DNA from: an uncultured Bacteroidota bacterium
GTDB lineage: Bacteria; Bacteroidota; Bacteroidia; Chitinophagales; Chitinophagaceae
Assembly: GCA_903882805.1 (NCBI GenBank)
Contig: CAIRYK010000037.1
Coordinates: 1-64,000 of the forward strand
Reading direction: 5' to 3'
DNA length: 64,000 nt
Part shown: positions 9,547 through 21,200 of the stretch, one piece after another
How the letters are laid out: every line of letters begins with the position of its first letter
Numbering within the stretch: position 1 is the first letter of the stretch
Translations under genes and position numbers: made by a program
Notes under the pieces: model-generated
Seen by the model: only the letters and a program-made list of their open reading frames with translations
Database searches by the model: none
What the model was told of the DNA's origin: nothing

Positions 9547-9887
9547 GCGCGTTGGTAGGAAGTCAGCAGCAGCAAGGAGGCCGTTATTTAATGGAAACAG
9601 CCTCGCAATACTTCTTAGCTACGCTCGTCTCTCTACTCTTTTTTGGTTGGTTGGTTGTTCCGTTTCGTTGAAGGGGTTTACTTTTTTCTGAAAAAGGTTA
9701 ATAACCAATGACATTGAAAACGCGAATAAAATCATCAGGCCGCTCATAAAACACTTGATTTTTAAAACCCGTCATTGAGTTTCTGCATACCTTATCTGCA
9801 ATAAAATCTGTGCCAGATTTTCATTTTTACGCCTTGTTTCTGGATTTTTTTTAGACAATGATCAACGTCCATAATACATATTGCTTA

Positions 9888-9920
9888 TAAAAGCAAACGC
9901 CCCCAATAATGGAGGCGTTT
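9888..9920 (-). terminator. Intrinsic terminator of secA (minus strand)
   Basis: Minus-strand hairpin AAACGCCTCC..GGGGGCGTTT followed by GCTTTTATAAG. Confidence 0.75.
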
Positions 9921-9941
9921 ACTTTTACAAACAATTGTTTA

Positions 9942-12900
9942 TTAGTTGAGTCCGCGGCCGTGGCACGCTTTATATTTCTTTCCGCTACCACAAGGGCACA
10001 GATCATTACGACCTATTTTAGGGCCTGCCTGAGCTGGTGTTTTTTTTTGAGGTTCGCCTTCTGTATAGTAATCCTCTTCGTCGGCTGCATAATCTTGTCC
10101 TCGCTCGTCTATCTCCGCCTTATTCACATGCATCTGGCTCATATCAGTATATGGTTCAGGCATTTGTGCGGGCATTGGCGGTGTTTCCTGTATTGGTATA
10201 CCAGCGCGCAACAGGAAGGAAATAATATTACGGTTAGTATCCTGCAGCATTTCTTTAAACAACTTAAAGGCTTCGAACTTGTAGATCAGTAACGGATCTT
10301 TTTGTTCGTATGATGCCATACGCACTGATGTGCGCAAATCGTCCATTGCACGCAAATGGTTTTTCCATGCGTCGTCAATCATGGAGAGGGTAATATTTTT
10401 CTCCAGATTAGCCAATACCGGCGCTGCCTGTTGCTCTACTGCTTCCTTCAATGCTACATATACCTGCATTCCACGCACGCCGTCGGTAAACGGTACAACT
10501 ATGTTGTCTACCCTATCGCCATTGTCGGCATATATCTGCTCCAGCGTTGGGGTCATATGCTCGCGCAGGGCTGTAATTTTACGATTGTAAAAATCCCTCA
10601 CCTGGCTATACAGCAGTTCGCCTATTGTGTTGGCATCGCCCTTAGCTGCTTGGTCTGCGGTAAGTTCCGGTTCAACTGCAAGATGCTTGATAGATTCGAG
10701 AGCATAGGCGTCAATATCGCGATTGGCAACATACTGTTCAGCAAGCCCCATACATACTGCATGCATTGCATTGTCTAAATCTATAGACAAACGATCGCCA
10801 AACAATGCGTGACGGCGGCGTTTGTAGATAACATCGCGCTGTGCATTCATTACATCGTCATACTCCAGCAGGTTTTTACGCATGCCAAAGTTGTTTTCTT
10901 CTACTTTGCGCTGCGCACGCTCTATCGACTTGGAGATCATGCTGTGCTGCAGCACCTCGCCGTCTTTATGGCCCATCTTGTCCATAAGCGATGCAATACG
11001 CTCAGAACCGAACAGACGCATCAGGTCGTCTTCGAGCGACACAAAAAACTGAGATGTACCCGGATCGCCCTGCCTGCCCGCACGACCGCGCAACTGGCGG
11101 TCAACACGGCGGCTCTCGTGGCGTTCTGTACCAATAATTGCCAATCCTCCTGCCTCTTTTACTCCAGGGCCCAGCTTAATATCCGTACCGCGACCAGCCA
11201 TGTTGGTGGCAATAGTGATAGCGCCTGCCAAACCAGCTTCGGCCACTATTTGCGCCTCGCGGGCGTGCTGCTTGGCATTCAGTACGTTGTGTGGTATTTT
11301 CTTTTGTTGCAGCATACGGCTCAACAATTCCGATACCTCTACCGATGTTGTGCCCACCAGCACCGGACGACCAACGCCTCTCAGCGCTTCTATTTCATCT
11401 ATTGCAGCCTTATATTTTTCACGTTTTGTTTTGTATACCAGATCCTGCTGGTCTTTACGCGATATCGGCAGGTTGGTAGGAATAGTTACCACATCCAACT
11501 TGTATATCGACCAAAACTCGCCTGCTTCAGTTTCGGCTGTACCGGTCATACCGCACAGCTTATGAAACATGCGGAAGTAGTTTTGCAGCGTTACCGTTGC
11601 AAAAGTTTGCGTAGCGGCTTCAACCTGCACATTTTCTTTAGCTTCTATCGCCTGATGCAAACCATCGCTATATCTTCTTCCATCCAGTATACGGCCAGTC
11701 TGTTCGTCTACAATCTTCACTTTACCGTCCATCACCACATACTCTACATCTTTGTCAAATAATGTGTAGGCTTTCAGTAATTGCTGTACTGAGTGAATAC
11801 GATCGGCTTTAATGGCATAATCCTGAAGTAATGCATCCTTACGTTGCGTTTTCTCCTCGTGCGGTATGCTGCTTTTCTCTATTTCTGCAAGCTCGCTGCC
11901 TATGTCTGGAAGCACAAAGAAGTTTGGTTCTTCTGCTCCGCCCGTTATCAGCGCAAGTCCTTTATCGGTGAGGTCTACACTATTGTTCTTTTCATCTATT
12001 GCAAACAAAAGCTCAACATCTACCTTAGGCATATTGCGGTTTTGCTCGCTTATGTAGTAGTTTTCCGCTTTCTGCAGTATATGCTTATTGCCTTCTTCGC
12101 TCAAAAACTTGATGAGGGCGCTATTTTTTGGCAAGCCGCGATAAGCGCGATACAGGTGCAAACCACCGGTGTCTTTATCTGTCTTACCTTCTGCTATAAG
12201 TTTTTTGGCTTCTGTAAGGCTTTGGTTAGCTATTCGGCGCTGAGCTTCCAGCAAACGTTCTATACGAGGTTTCAGCGCATAAAACTGTTGCTCATCGCCC
12301 TTAGGGATGGGACCTGAAATGATGAGGGGCGTACGCGCATCATCTATCAATACGCTATCCACCTCATCCACCATTGCAAAGTGGTGTTTACGCTGCACCA
12401 TTTCTTCGGGATGGTGCACCATGTTGTCGCGCAGATAATCGAAACCGAATTCGTTATTGGTACCCCAGGTTATGTCTGCCAGATAAGCTTGTCTGCGTTC
12501 AAAAGAGTTCGGCTCGTGCTTATCTATACAATCGGTTGTAAGTCCAAGCCACTCAAACAGCGGGCCGTTCCACTCCTGGTCGCGTCGTGCCAAGTAGTCG
12601 TTCACGGTTACAATATGCACGCCTTCGCCTGCAAGCGCATTAAGGTATGCAGGCAAGGTAGATACCAGCGTTTTACCCTCACCCGTTGCCATTTCAGCAA
12701 TTTTGCCTTCATGTAGCACCACGCCGCCTATAAGCTGAACATCATAGTGCAGCATGTTCCAGGTAACGGTAATGCCTGCCGCATCCCATGTGTTATTAAA
12801 AATAGATTTATCGCCTTCTATGCGCACATTACCCTTGTAGGTGGCCAGATGGCGGTCGAGATCGGTAGCAGTAGCTACAACTTCTTTATTTTCTTTAAAT

Positions 12901-13265
12901 CGGCGCGCTGCATCTTTCATAACAGCAAACGCTTCTGGTAAAATTTCTTTTAATACTTCTTCTATTTTCTCATCTCTTTTCTTCACCAGCTTATCTACCT
13001 CTTCATAGACAGCTTCTTTACGATGCACATCCTCTGCGTTGTCTACATCGGCCTCTGTTTTCTTGTCGGCTATCTGCTGATCAATATCTACAAGGTGATC
13101 CTGAATTCTTTGTCTGAATTCCTGTGTCTTATTTCGAAGCTCATCATTAGATAACGACTGGTATTCGTTATAGAATCGATTTATATTAGCTACAACCGGT
13201 TGTATCCGTTTTACATCTTTATCGGACTTACTGCCGCCAAATATTTTTGAAAGAAAACCAATCAT
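9942..13265 (-). CDS. secA: Preprotein translocase subunit SecA
   Basis: '[20 protein letters not shown]', 'FDYLRDNM', '[13 protein letters not shown]', '[10 protein letters not shown]' and C-terminal SEC-C zinc motif '[18 protein letters not shown]'. Start [11 protein letters not shown] at 13265. Confidence 0.97.
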   Translation of the reverse strand: MIGFLSKIFGGSKSDKDVKRIQPVVANINRFYNEYQSLSNDELRNKTQEFRQRIQDHLVDIDQQIADKKTEADVDNAEDVHRKEAVYEEVDKLVKKRDEKIEEVLKEILPEAFAVMKDAARRFKENKEVVATATDLDRHLATYKGNVRIEGDKSIFNNTWDAAGITVTWNMLHYDVQLIGGVVLHEGKIAEMATGEGKTLVSTLPAYLNALAGEGVHIVTVNDYLARRDQEWNGPLFEWLGLTTDCIDKHEPNSFERRQAYLADITWGTNNEFGFDYLRDNMVHHPEEMVQRKHHFAMVDEVDSVLIDDARTPLIISGPIPKGDEQQFYALKPRIERLLEAQRRIANQSLTEAKKLIAEGKTDKDTGGLHLYRAYRGLPKNSALIKFLSEEGNKHILQKAENYYISEQNRNMPKVDVELLFAIDEKNNSVDLTDKGLALITGGAEEPNFFVLPDIGSELAEIEKSSIPHEEKTQRKDALLQDYAIKADRIHSVQQLLKAYTLFDKDVEYVVMDGKVKIVDEQTGRILDGRRYSDGLHQAIEAKENVQVEAATQTFATVTLQNYFRMFHKLCGMTGTAETEAGEFWSIYKLDVVTIPTNLPISRKDQQDLVYKTKREKYKAAIDEIEALRGVGRPVLVGTTSVEVSELLSRMLQQKKIPHNVLNAKQHAREAQIVAEAGLAGAITIATNMAGRGTDIKLGPGVKEAGGLAIIGTERHESRRVDRQLRGRAGRQGDPGTSQFFVSLEDDLMRLFGSERIASLMDKMGHKDGEVLQHSMISKSIERAQRKVEENNFGMRKNLLEYDDVMNAQRDVIYKRRRHALFGDRLSIDLDNAMHAVCMGLAEQYVANRDIDAYALESIKHLAVEPELTADQAAKGDANTIGELLYSQVRDFYNRKITALREHMTPTLEQIYADNGDRVDNIVVPFTDGVRGMQVYVALKEAVEQQAAPVLANLEKNITLSMIDDAWKNHLRAMDDLRTSVRMASYEQKDPLLIYKFEAFKLFKEMLQDTNRNIISFLLRAGIPIQETPPMPAQMPEPYTDMSQMHVNKAEIDERGQDYAADEEDYYTEGEPQKKTPAQAGPKIGRNDLCPCGSGKKYKACHGRGLN

Positions 13266-13860
13266 CTGAGTTATGTTAATTTTTATAGTAAAAGCTATGT
13301 TGCCCGCAGACATTAAATAATGGCCGTACAGCAAACTCCAATCCCTGTATTATATCAAAAGCCATGCAAATAAATTTTTTCTGCCACGTTGGCATAATCA
13401 GGGATGCCAAAACTAAGATAATCGGTCGATTTAAGCAAGAATATATGAGGGCACGCGCTATTGCGACAGTTTGATTGTGCTTTATCAAGCCATTTCTGTG
13501 CCACATCTATACAAAGATGTGTTTATTATAGGTAGTATTACACTGGTACAGCTTACTTATATTATGGTAAGTGCGTAGGAAGTGTTAATGTTGCTATCCG
13601 TTAAAATTTACTTCGGAGAAAAGGCCGCCTAAAAAAAGACCTAATAAATAGCCGGAAATAAAATTATGGATGTATAAAAATACAAGTTAAACGTTTACCT
13701 TTGGCCGTGAAAATTCAGCGCCGCTACTATCCAATAGCTACGGAAAGATAGCGGATTGCAATGGTTAAATATAGTAAATAAAAAAAAATTTAGGTTAATA
13801 ATTTGCAGGGCAACAAAATTTTTATGTATTTTGGATGCAATTTTGAAAAAGAGAACAAAC

Positions 13861-14397
13861 ATGAAAAGAACCATCATTTTAGTTACAACAGTATTGGCAG
13901 CAATTTTGTTAAGCAGCAGAACCTTTGCGCAAGAAGATCTTGTTAGAGTCTTTCGTTGGTATATACCTGCAGATCAGCAATATGTAACAGTAGCCGAAGG
14001 CGAGTATCAGGACGGACAATTGTTGAACTGGGGCTGGTCGGATAAGACCCTGATATTCTGGGCATATCGCACTCCAGGTCCTGGTCGCGTTGCAATCAAT
14101 GGCTGGACAAATCCTGTAACAAGAGCGCACATAAGCGTTTGCGATGATGAGTATAACGATGATCAAATGCTGAAAAACGGCTACACTCAAAAACACCTTC
14201 AGTTTTATGCGCTTACACGTCGCGGTTCAAACACTGTGCCTGTTTATCGTTGGTTGATCCCAAAACGTCACTCTTGGGTTACTATGCCAGACGATATCGA
14301 TACAGACGTTTATATCAAGAAGGGATATCGTCATAAAACTTATCAGTACTATGGCGTTTACAGAAACGTAGATGCTCCGATTTACGATCAGCTTTAA
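13861..14397 (+). CDS. Small secreted protein made of three ~45-aa DUF5648-like repeats
   Basis: Signal peptide MKRTIILVTTVLAAILLSSRTFA; repeats starting VRVFRWYIPADQQYVT, VAINGWTNPVTRAHIS and VPVYRWLIPKRHSWVT, each ending in a GW/GY..K..[F/Y][W/Y] module. Confidence 0.65.
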   Translation: MKRTIILVTTVLAAILLSSRTFAQEDLVRVFRWYIPADQQYVTVAEGEYQDGQLLNWGWSDKTLIFWAYRTPGPGRVAINGWTNPVTRAHISVCDDEYNDDQMLKNGYTQKHLQFYALTRRGSNTVPVYRWLIPKRHSWVTMPDDIDTDVYIKKGYRHKTYQYYGVYRNVDAPIYDQL

Positions 14398-14419
14398 TCC
14401 AAACGATTACTACATACTT

Positions 14420-14447
14420 AAAGGTTGCACCATGTGCAACCTTTTTT
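14420..14447 (+). terminator. Intrinsic terminator
   Basis: AAAGGTTGCAC-cat-GTGCAACCTTTTTT. Confidence 0.88.
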
Positions 14448-14545
14448 ATTTTATCCCTGATGCCTGTTCTCACTACAATTATCACCTCTGCTTAGCTGTG
14501 CGCTGCTGATATTTTTAATTATGTTTGTTGGGCAATCTGAATATT

Positions 14546-16702
14546 ATGACCATCAAGAGAAAAATACAACTGTTTACACTGGGTGCGCTATGTTTAGCTG
14601 CTCCTGTGTTTGCACAAAAAAAACAGTTTACCATTGCTGAAGCCACCAACGGCATGAGCACAACGCTGGCCACAAAAGGTGTAAAAGGCGCTTCTTGGCA
14701 ACCCGGCACAGACAAATTCTGGCAGGTAGAAAAGAAAAACAATGAAGATGTTTGGACAGTTACCAATTATGGACTGGGCGGAAAAGCAGAAGCTACAGTA
14801 GAGCAAGGTACATACCCGGTAAAAGTAACCGCAACGCCAGCGCTGAAATGGCTGAACAAGGATGATGTTTATTTCGTAAATAGCAAGGACGTCGTTACCG
14901 GCCACCTTACCGAAAACCATTTTGCATGGAGCGTAATGGCTACACTACCGGAAAATGCTGAAAATATTACGGTAGACAAGAGCAAAAAAATAGCGTATAC
15001 TATTGATAATAACCTGTGGCTGTGGGATAAAGAAAAAGGCAAGACACAAGTAACCAATGAAGCAAACAAAGGCGTGGTGTGCGGCCAATCTGTGCACCGC
15101 GATGAATTTGGCATTGACAAAGGCATATTTTTTTCGCCCAAAGGCAATATGCTGGCCTACTACCGCATGGATCAGAGCATGGTAAAAGACTACCCGATAA
15201 TAAAGTGGGGAGAAATGCCAGCTAAAGCCGAAATAATTAAGTACCCCATGGCCGGCGGACCATCGCACGAGGTAACGCTTTGCGTATACAATCCGGCAAC
15301 AGGGAAAACAACAATTATGGAAACCGGTCAGCAAGACAAAGACCACTACCTGACATCTGTAACCTGGAGCCCCGATGAAAAATACATTTACGTCGCCATT
15401 CTCAACCGTGCTCAGAATCACCTTTGGCTAAACAAATACAGCGCTACTACAGGCGAAAAAATCAAAACCCTTTTTGAAGAAACAAACGAAAAATACGTTC
15501 ACCCTACCCATCCTCTTACTTTCTTACCGGGCAGCTCCAATGAGTTTATATGGTGGAGTCAGCGAGACGGTTTTGAGCACTTGTACCTCTATACTACCGA
15601 CGGCACGCTGGAACGCAAACTCACTTCGGGCAATTGGGTGGTAAATGAAATCGCTGGCTTCGACATGCAGAACAATAAAATAATTATTACAGCATCAAAA
15701 GAGTCACCAATAGAAAAACACATTTATACAGTAGGCATAGAAAGCGGCGCAATAGTGCGAGTAGATAAGGGCGCCGGCATGCACTCTGCCCTTTGTAGCG
15801 AAGACGGAAGATTTGTATTTGACGTATTCAGCGGAGCAGGCTCCCCCAAGAGCAGTAACATACGCGCCACAAACAATTCTATGAACCGGGAAATTGTAAA
15901 ATCGGCCAATACGCTGGAAAATTACGACAGACCCGAAATAAAGGATGTAGTGATTAAGGCAGCCGATGGGCGCACTCCGCTATATGGCAAATTGATATTG
16001 CCTACCAACTTTGATAAGAATAAAAAGTACCCGGTAATTGTGTACTTATATAATGGGCCTAACGTTCAGCTTATACATAACTCATTCCCCGAAAGCGGCA
16101 ATCTGTGGTTCGAATATATGGCGCAACATGGCTATGTAGTATTCAGCATGGATGGCAGAGGCAGTTGGAACCGCGGACTTGCTTTTGAACAAGCCACTTT
16201 CCGCAACCTTGGAGAAGTAGAAATGAACGACCAATTAAAAGGTGTGGAATATCTGAAATCGTTGCCTTATGTAGATGCCAACAGAATGGGCGTGCATGGC
16301 TGGAGCTACGGCGGATTTATGACCACATCGCTGATGCTGAAGCATCCCGGCGTTTTCAAGTGCGCAGTAGCGGGCGGTCCGGTTATGGATTGGAAGATGT
16401 ATGAAGTAATGTACACCGAACGTTATATGGATACGCCGGAAGAAAACCCCAAAGGGTATCAGAATACAAGCCTGCTTGATAAAGTAAAAAACCTGCAGGG
16501 CAAACTAATGCTAATACATGGCACCGACGACGGTACGGTTGTTTGGCAACACAGCATCAACTTTGTAAAAAAATGTGTGGACGAAGGCGTACAGCTCGAT
16601 TATTTTATGTACCCTGGCTACGAGCATAATGTAAGAGGAAAAGATCGAGTGCACCTGATGCAAAAAATCAGCGACTACTTCGATTTGTACCTGAAACCAT
16701 AA
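14546..16702 (+). CDS. S9 family peptidase (dipeptidyl-peptidase IV-like)
   Basis: C-terminal prolyl oligopeptidase domain 'GVHGWSYGGFMTTSLML' (nucleophile Ser), 'IHGTDDGTVVWQHS', 'YPGYEHNVRG'; N-terminal beta-propeller. Confidence 0.92.
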   Translation: MTIKRKIQLFTLGALCLAAPVFAQKKQFTIAEATNGMSTTLATKGVKGASWQPGTDKFWQVEKKNNEDVWTVTNYGLGGKAEATVEQGTYPVKVTATPALKWLNKDDVYFVNSKDVVTGHLTENHFAWSVMATLPENAENITVDKSKKIAYTIDNNLWLWDKEKGKTQVTNEANKGVVCGQSVHRDEFGIDKGIFFSPKGNMLAYYRMDQSMVKDYPIIKWGEMPAKAEIIKYPMAGGPSHEVTLCVYNPATGKTTIMETGQQDKDHYLTSVTWSPDEKYIYVAILNRAQNHLWLNKYSATTGEKIKTLFEETNEKYVHPTHPLTFLPGSSNEFIWWSQRDGFEHLYLYTTDGTLERKLTSGNWVVNEIAGFDMQNNKIIITASKESPIEKHIYTVGIESGAIVRVDKGAGMHSALCSEDGRFVFDVFSGAGSPKSSNIRATNNSMNREIVKSANTLENYDRPEIKDVVIKAADGRTPLYGKLILPTNFDKNKKYPVIVYLYNGPNVQLIHNSFPESGNLWFEYMAQHGYVVFSMDGRGSWNRGLAFEQATFRNLGEVEMNDQLKGVEYLKSLPYVDANRMGVHGWSYGGFMTTSLMLKHPGVFKCAVAGGPVMDWKMYEVMYTERYMDTPEENPKGYQNTSLLDKVKNLQGKLMLIHGTDDGTVVWQHSINFVKKCVDEGVQLDYFMYPGYEHNVRGKDRVHLMQKISDYFDLYLKP

Positions 16703-16716
16703 TTTTTACTACAAAA

Positions 16717-16768
16717 TAAAAGCCTGCCAACTATTCAGTTTACCTGATAAAGTTGGCAGGCTTTTTAT
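16717..16768 (+). terminator. Intrinsic terminator
   Basis: AAAGCCTGCCAACT ... AGTTGGCAGGCTTTTTA. Confidence 0.85.
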
Positions 16769-16803
16769 AGGAGCGTTATATCTATTGGCCAAAATAGTTG
16801 TAC

Positions 16804-17211
16804 TTATTTTCCTGCAGCTTTATTCAGGCTATCTATTTTCATATCCAATTCCATAGCATCGGCAGGCATTTCAGTATCCGACCGTGTGTCTTTGGTTACT
16901 ACCAGCACGCCTTTTGTAAGACAATTATCGGCTCCTGCTACGGAAATAACAAGCTGACCTATTTTTACTGCATCTGCTTTCCGCTTATCTTCGGGAGCGT
17001 TGTAAAATGCGGGGTCGCCAATAATAATCTTAACCATACTGTAGTCATCTTTTTGTATGGTATGAATGGTAGCTACAGAAGGAATTATTTTAGGTATCCC
17101 TTTTTCCAGCTCGCTTACCTGAGCCATATCTATACGTTTTTGCTCTTTACATGCCGACATCGAGGTCACTACAGCTGCAGCTACAATAATGCCAAAATTC
17201 CTGATTTTCAT
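16804..17211 (-). CDS. Hypothetical lipoprotein
   Basis: MKIRNFGIIVAAAVVTSMSACKEQ signal plus lipobox-like Cys. Confidence 0.55.
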   Translation of the reverse strand: MKIRNFGIIVAAAVVTSMSACKEQKRIDMAQVSELEKGIPKIIPSVATIHTIQKDDYSMVKIIIGDPAFYNAPEDKRKADAVKIGQLVISVAGADNCLTKGVLVVTKDTRSDTEMPADAMELDMKIDSLNKAAGK

Positions 17212-17252
17212 GGTTCTATTTGTTTGTGTATAAATATACCCAAAATATTGAT

Positions 17253-17972
17253 TTACAAAATACCTAGCACATCTTTCATTGTAAAAACACCCTTTCTACC
17301 CACCAGAAATTCGGCCGCCAATACAGCGCCCTGAGCAAAGCCATCGCGGTTATGAGCGGTATGCGTAAGCTGCAGCTCATCTATTGTAGATGAATAAGTT
17401 ACCACATGGGTACCCGGAACATTTTCAACGCGGTGAGCCGTAATAGGTAATTGCCCATTTGTTGCGTCAGCCGCTAATGCCCAACCATCAAAACCATCCA
17501 TATTATCTGCTATTTGCTCAGCTATCGTAATCGCGGTGCCGCTTGGCGCGTCTTTTTTCTGGGTATGGTGCGTTTCTTCTACAGCTACCTTATACTCGCC
17601 ATGTCCGTTCATTAGGCGCGCGAGCAGTTTATTAACTTCAAAAAAAATGTTCACCCCAACGCTGAAATTAGACGCCTGTAAAAAAGCGCCGTTTAGCGCT
17701 ACAGCTGCCTCTTTTGCAATAGCGAGGTCGTTGTTCCAACCGGTGGTGCCGCATACTACCGGCACGCCAGCATTTATACATATGAGCGTATGTTCCAGCG
17801 CGGCATCGGGCCTGGTAAATTCTATTGCCACATCTACTTCTCGTAGCATATCCGCATTTAGCTCATTTTTATTCGACGATGTAATTTTTAATACAACTTT
17901 ATGACCGCGTTTTAAGGCAACCGCTTCTATTGCATGCCCCATTTTGCCATAACCTATTAGCGCAATATTCAT
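17253..17972 (-). CDS. dapB: 4-hydroxy-tetrahydrodipicolinate reductase
   Basis: 'ALIGYGKMGHAIE', 'VEETHHTQKKDAPSGTA' motif. Confidence 0.95.
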   Translation of the reverse strand: MNIALIGYGKMGHAIEAVALKRGHKVVLKITSSNKNELNADMLREVDVAIEFTRPDAALEHTLICINAGVPVVCGTTGWNNDLAIAKEAAVALNGAFLQASNFSVGVNIFFEVNKLLARLMNGHGEYKVAVEETHHTQKKDAPSGTAITIAEQIADNMDGFDGWALAADATNGQLPITAHRVENVPGTHVVTYSSTIDELQLTHTAHNRDGFAQGAVLAAEFLVGRKGVFTMKDVLGIL

Positions 17973-18274
17973 TTTCTACGTTTATTGTCAGCAAAATTAG
18001 GTTTTAAAATCAGAGTCTGCCCTAAAAGCTGACATTACAATAAAAACTATAAGGCAGAACTACCCACAAAACATCACATATTCAACGAAACCCATGCGAA
18101 ATATAAAAATAAACAACAGGTTATAAATTCAGAGTAACCAGCATAGGTTAACAATAATTTCATGTCTACTTAAGCAAAATTTAACCCGCAAAATTAAACT
18201 TTCAACTAAAATTTTCTCAATAGGGCTTTTGCCCTAATTTTGCAAAATAAATTCAACATTCTAATTGTAAAGCA

Positions 18275-21200
18275 ATGAAGAAGATTTACCTCTTATCGCT
18301 GCTGTGCTTCCTAAGCATGGCAGTTTTCGCACAAGTGGTCTATAACGAAGGTTTTGAGGGAGGCACGGTGCCCCCGACTGGCTGGAGCATAGCGCCCACA
18401 TCTGGTACCAGCAACTGGACCATTGCGCCGGCGAGTCCTACCAACCCGGCAGCGCCCACCCATTCAGGCTCAAAAATGGCCTACTGGAACTCATTTAGCA
18501 TTGGTAATGGCAATGCTGCCAATCTGGTGACACCAGTAATTGACTGGTCGACCAGAGCTGGTGTGCCAACGACCGTAACCATTTGGTGGTACAGAGACCA
18601 GTCGGCGTCTTACAACACGTCAAGCTATTCGCTCGAAGGGGTAACTGCCTATGTAAATACGGCGCCAAACCTTACCGGCGCAGTATCTATGGGCTATGTG
18701 CCCCGCGATGTGGTGTTCCCTACATCGGGCGGCGTAACGGGTACTTCTACCCCGGCTACGCCAGGATGGTACCAGTATACCTTTACAGTACCTACCACTT
18801 ACAACACCGCAGTTAACTATATTATCTTCAATGCATACAGTCAATTTGGCAATAACTGCTATATCGATGACATACAGTGGACAGCCTACCCACCAAGCTG
18901 CACTGGAGCCCCTACTGCAGGCACTGTAAATGCATCTCCATCCAGCGGATGTAGCGCATATACCAGCGCTCTTTCACTAACCGGCGCTTCTACAGCTACC
19001 GGAATTTCTTACCTATGGCAATCATCGCCCGACAACTCAGCATGGTCTGACGTAACAGGCGCTACTAATAGCTTCTACAATGCAGGCATTACCGGCAGCG
19101 TTTACTATCGTTGCAGACTTACCTGCTCTTCAGGCGGCGGAACAGCTACTACCCCAAGTCAATTAATTTCTTTAGCTGCTCCTACTTACGCCACTTTACC
19201 CGTTGTTGAAAGTTTTGAAGGTTCTTGGATCAACGCCTGCGCTACTGCAGATGCGCCTAACAACAGCTGGAGAAACACACCGGCGACCGGCAACCAATCG
19301 TGGAGAAGAGAAGACGATGCACCAGGCGCCAACACGGCAGGCTGGACAGCCCCTACGTCTTACTTGTACTCTCCTGTTTCGAGCGCAGGTTCGCATTCAG
19401 CACGCTTCCATAGTGGCTGGGCATCATCCGGTACTTCTGGCTTTCTTGACCTTTATGTAGATCTTAGCGCATCGGGCACTAAACAACTAAGCTACGATTT
19501 CATCAATATTAATGGTACAGATGTTTTACAGGTGCTTCTGTCTACGGATGGCGGTCTGACGTTTCCCACAACCCTTGATGCCGTGGCAACTGCTGGCTCA
19601 TGGACTAACAGAACAGTAACTACAACTTTAGGAACAACAAACTCTGTAATTCGTTTTAAAACAATTTCCGACTTTGGCAGCACCGATATTGGTGTAGATA
19701 ATGTAAGTCTTATTCAGCTATTGCCATGCTCTAACCCTACCAACCAGCCTACAGCATTAACGCTCACTCCTGGTTTGTTCAACGTAGCAGGTTCATTTAC
19801 CGCAGCAACACCTGCAGTAGATAATTATCTGGTTGTATTGAAAACCACTCCATTCCTGCCAACAGCGCCATCAAACGGCACAAGCTACACAGTAGGCTCT
19901 TCAGCGCTGGGAGGCACAATCGTTTCAGCTGGTCCGTTGACTACTTTCAATGCTACAGGTCTTACTCCGGGCACTACTTATTATTTCACTGTATACTCTT
20001 ATAATTCACTTTGCGGCGGCGGACCATTATATAAGATAAACACTCCGCTTACCGGATTTATTACTACCACAAACTGTGCGCTGAGCGGTGTGAAAACTGT
20101 AGGCGCTACCGGCGACTACCCAACTATCACTGCAGCCATTGGCGCAGTAAATACTTTAGGCTTGGCTGGTCCGGTTGTTATAGAGATTCAGACAAGCTAT
20201 ACCGGCGCCGGCGAAACATTGCCAATTGTTATCAATAGCATTCCCTGCGCAAGCTCTGTAAATACTCTGACTATTCGCCCTCAAGGCCCTTTAACGCTTT
20301 CTGCATCAGTAGCTGGCGCATTACTGGATCTTAATGGAGCTAACTGGGTAATTGTTGATGGTCGCGTTGGATCAACCGGCACTACAAAAGCGCTTACGCT
20401 TAGCAATACAAACACAGCAGGTCAGGATATTCGCTTTATCAACGACGCTTCAAATAACGTTGTGAAATATTGTACCATTCTGGGCTCTTCAACTACTACT
20501 ACAAACGCAAACATCCTGTTCAGCACAACAACCGGCACAACCGGTAACGACAACAACCTGATAGATAATTGCGATGTAATGGATGGCGCAACAACCCCAA
20601 TCAACTGTATCCTTTCATCTGGTACATCTGGTAAAGAAAACAGCGGTAATACAATATCTAACTGTAACATAGCTAACTTCTTTAACGCAAGTACTGCATC
20701 AAACGGCATCTTCCTGACAACTGGTAGCTCTGACTGGACCATATCCAACAACAAAATATACCAGACAGCGCCACGCGCATATACAAGTAGCACTGTTCAC
20801 CGCGGTATATGGATCACCAACACTGCAGGCAACAACTTTGTTGTAACCGGAAACACAGTAGGCTATGCATCGAGCGCCGGTACCGGCACTTATGCAATGA
20901 CCAGCACATTAGCAACCACGTTCCACGGTATTGCCTTGAGCGTAGGTAGCGGTACTGCATCATCTGTACAAAACAACGTTATCAACAATATCAGCCTTTC
21001 TACTACATCGGCTACAGCAACATTGGGCGGTGCATTATGCGGTATCAACGTTACTAACGGTAGTGTTAACATCGGTAACATTACTCCCAATAGAATAGGC
21101 AGTACATCTGGTACTGGCGAAATTACTTTTACCACTACAGGTTCGGGTGGTACAGTTGTGGGTATTAATGGTTCTTCGGCTACGCCTTCTATCGTTAATA

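Noticed and set aside
9546-9887. Noncoding gap between the lipoprotein pair and secA, considered for a riboswitch or ncRNA
   Set aside because: No recognizable conserved RNA motif or strong structure beyond the flanking terminators.
10809-11762. 317-aa plus-strand ORF opposite secA
   Set aside because: Antisense shadow of a fully conserved SecA coding region; composition not protein-like.
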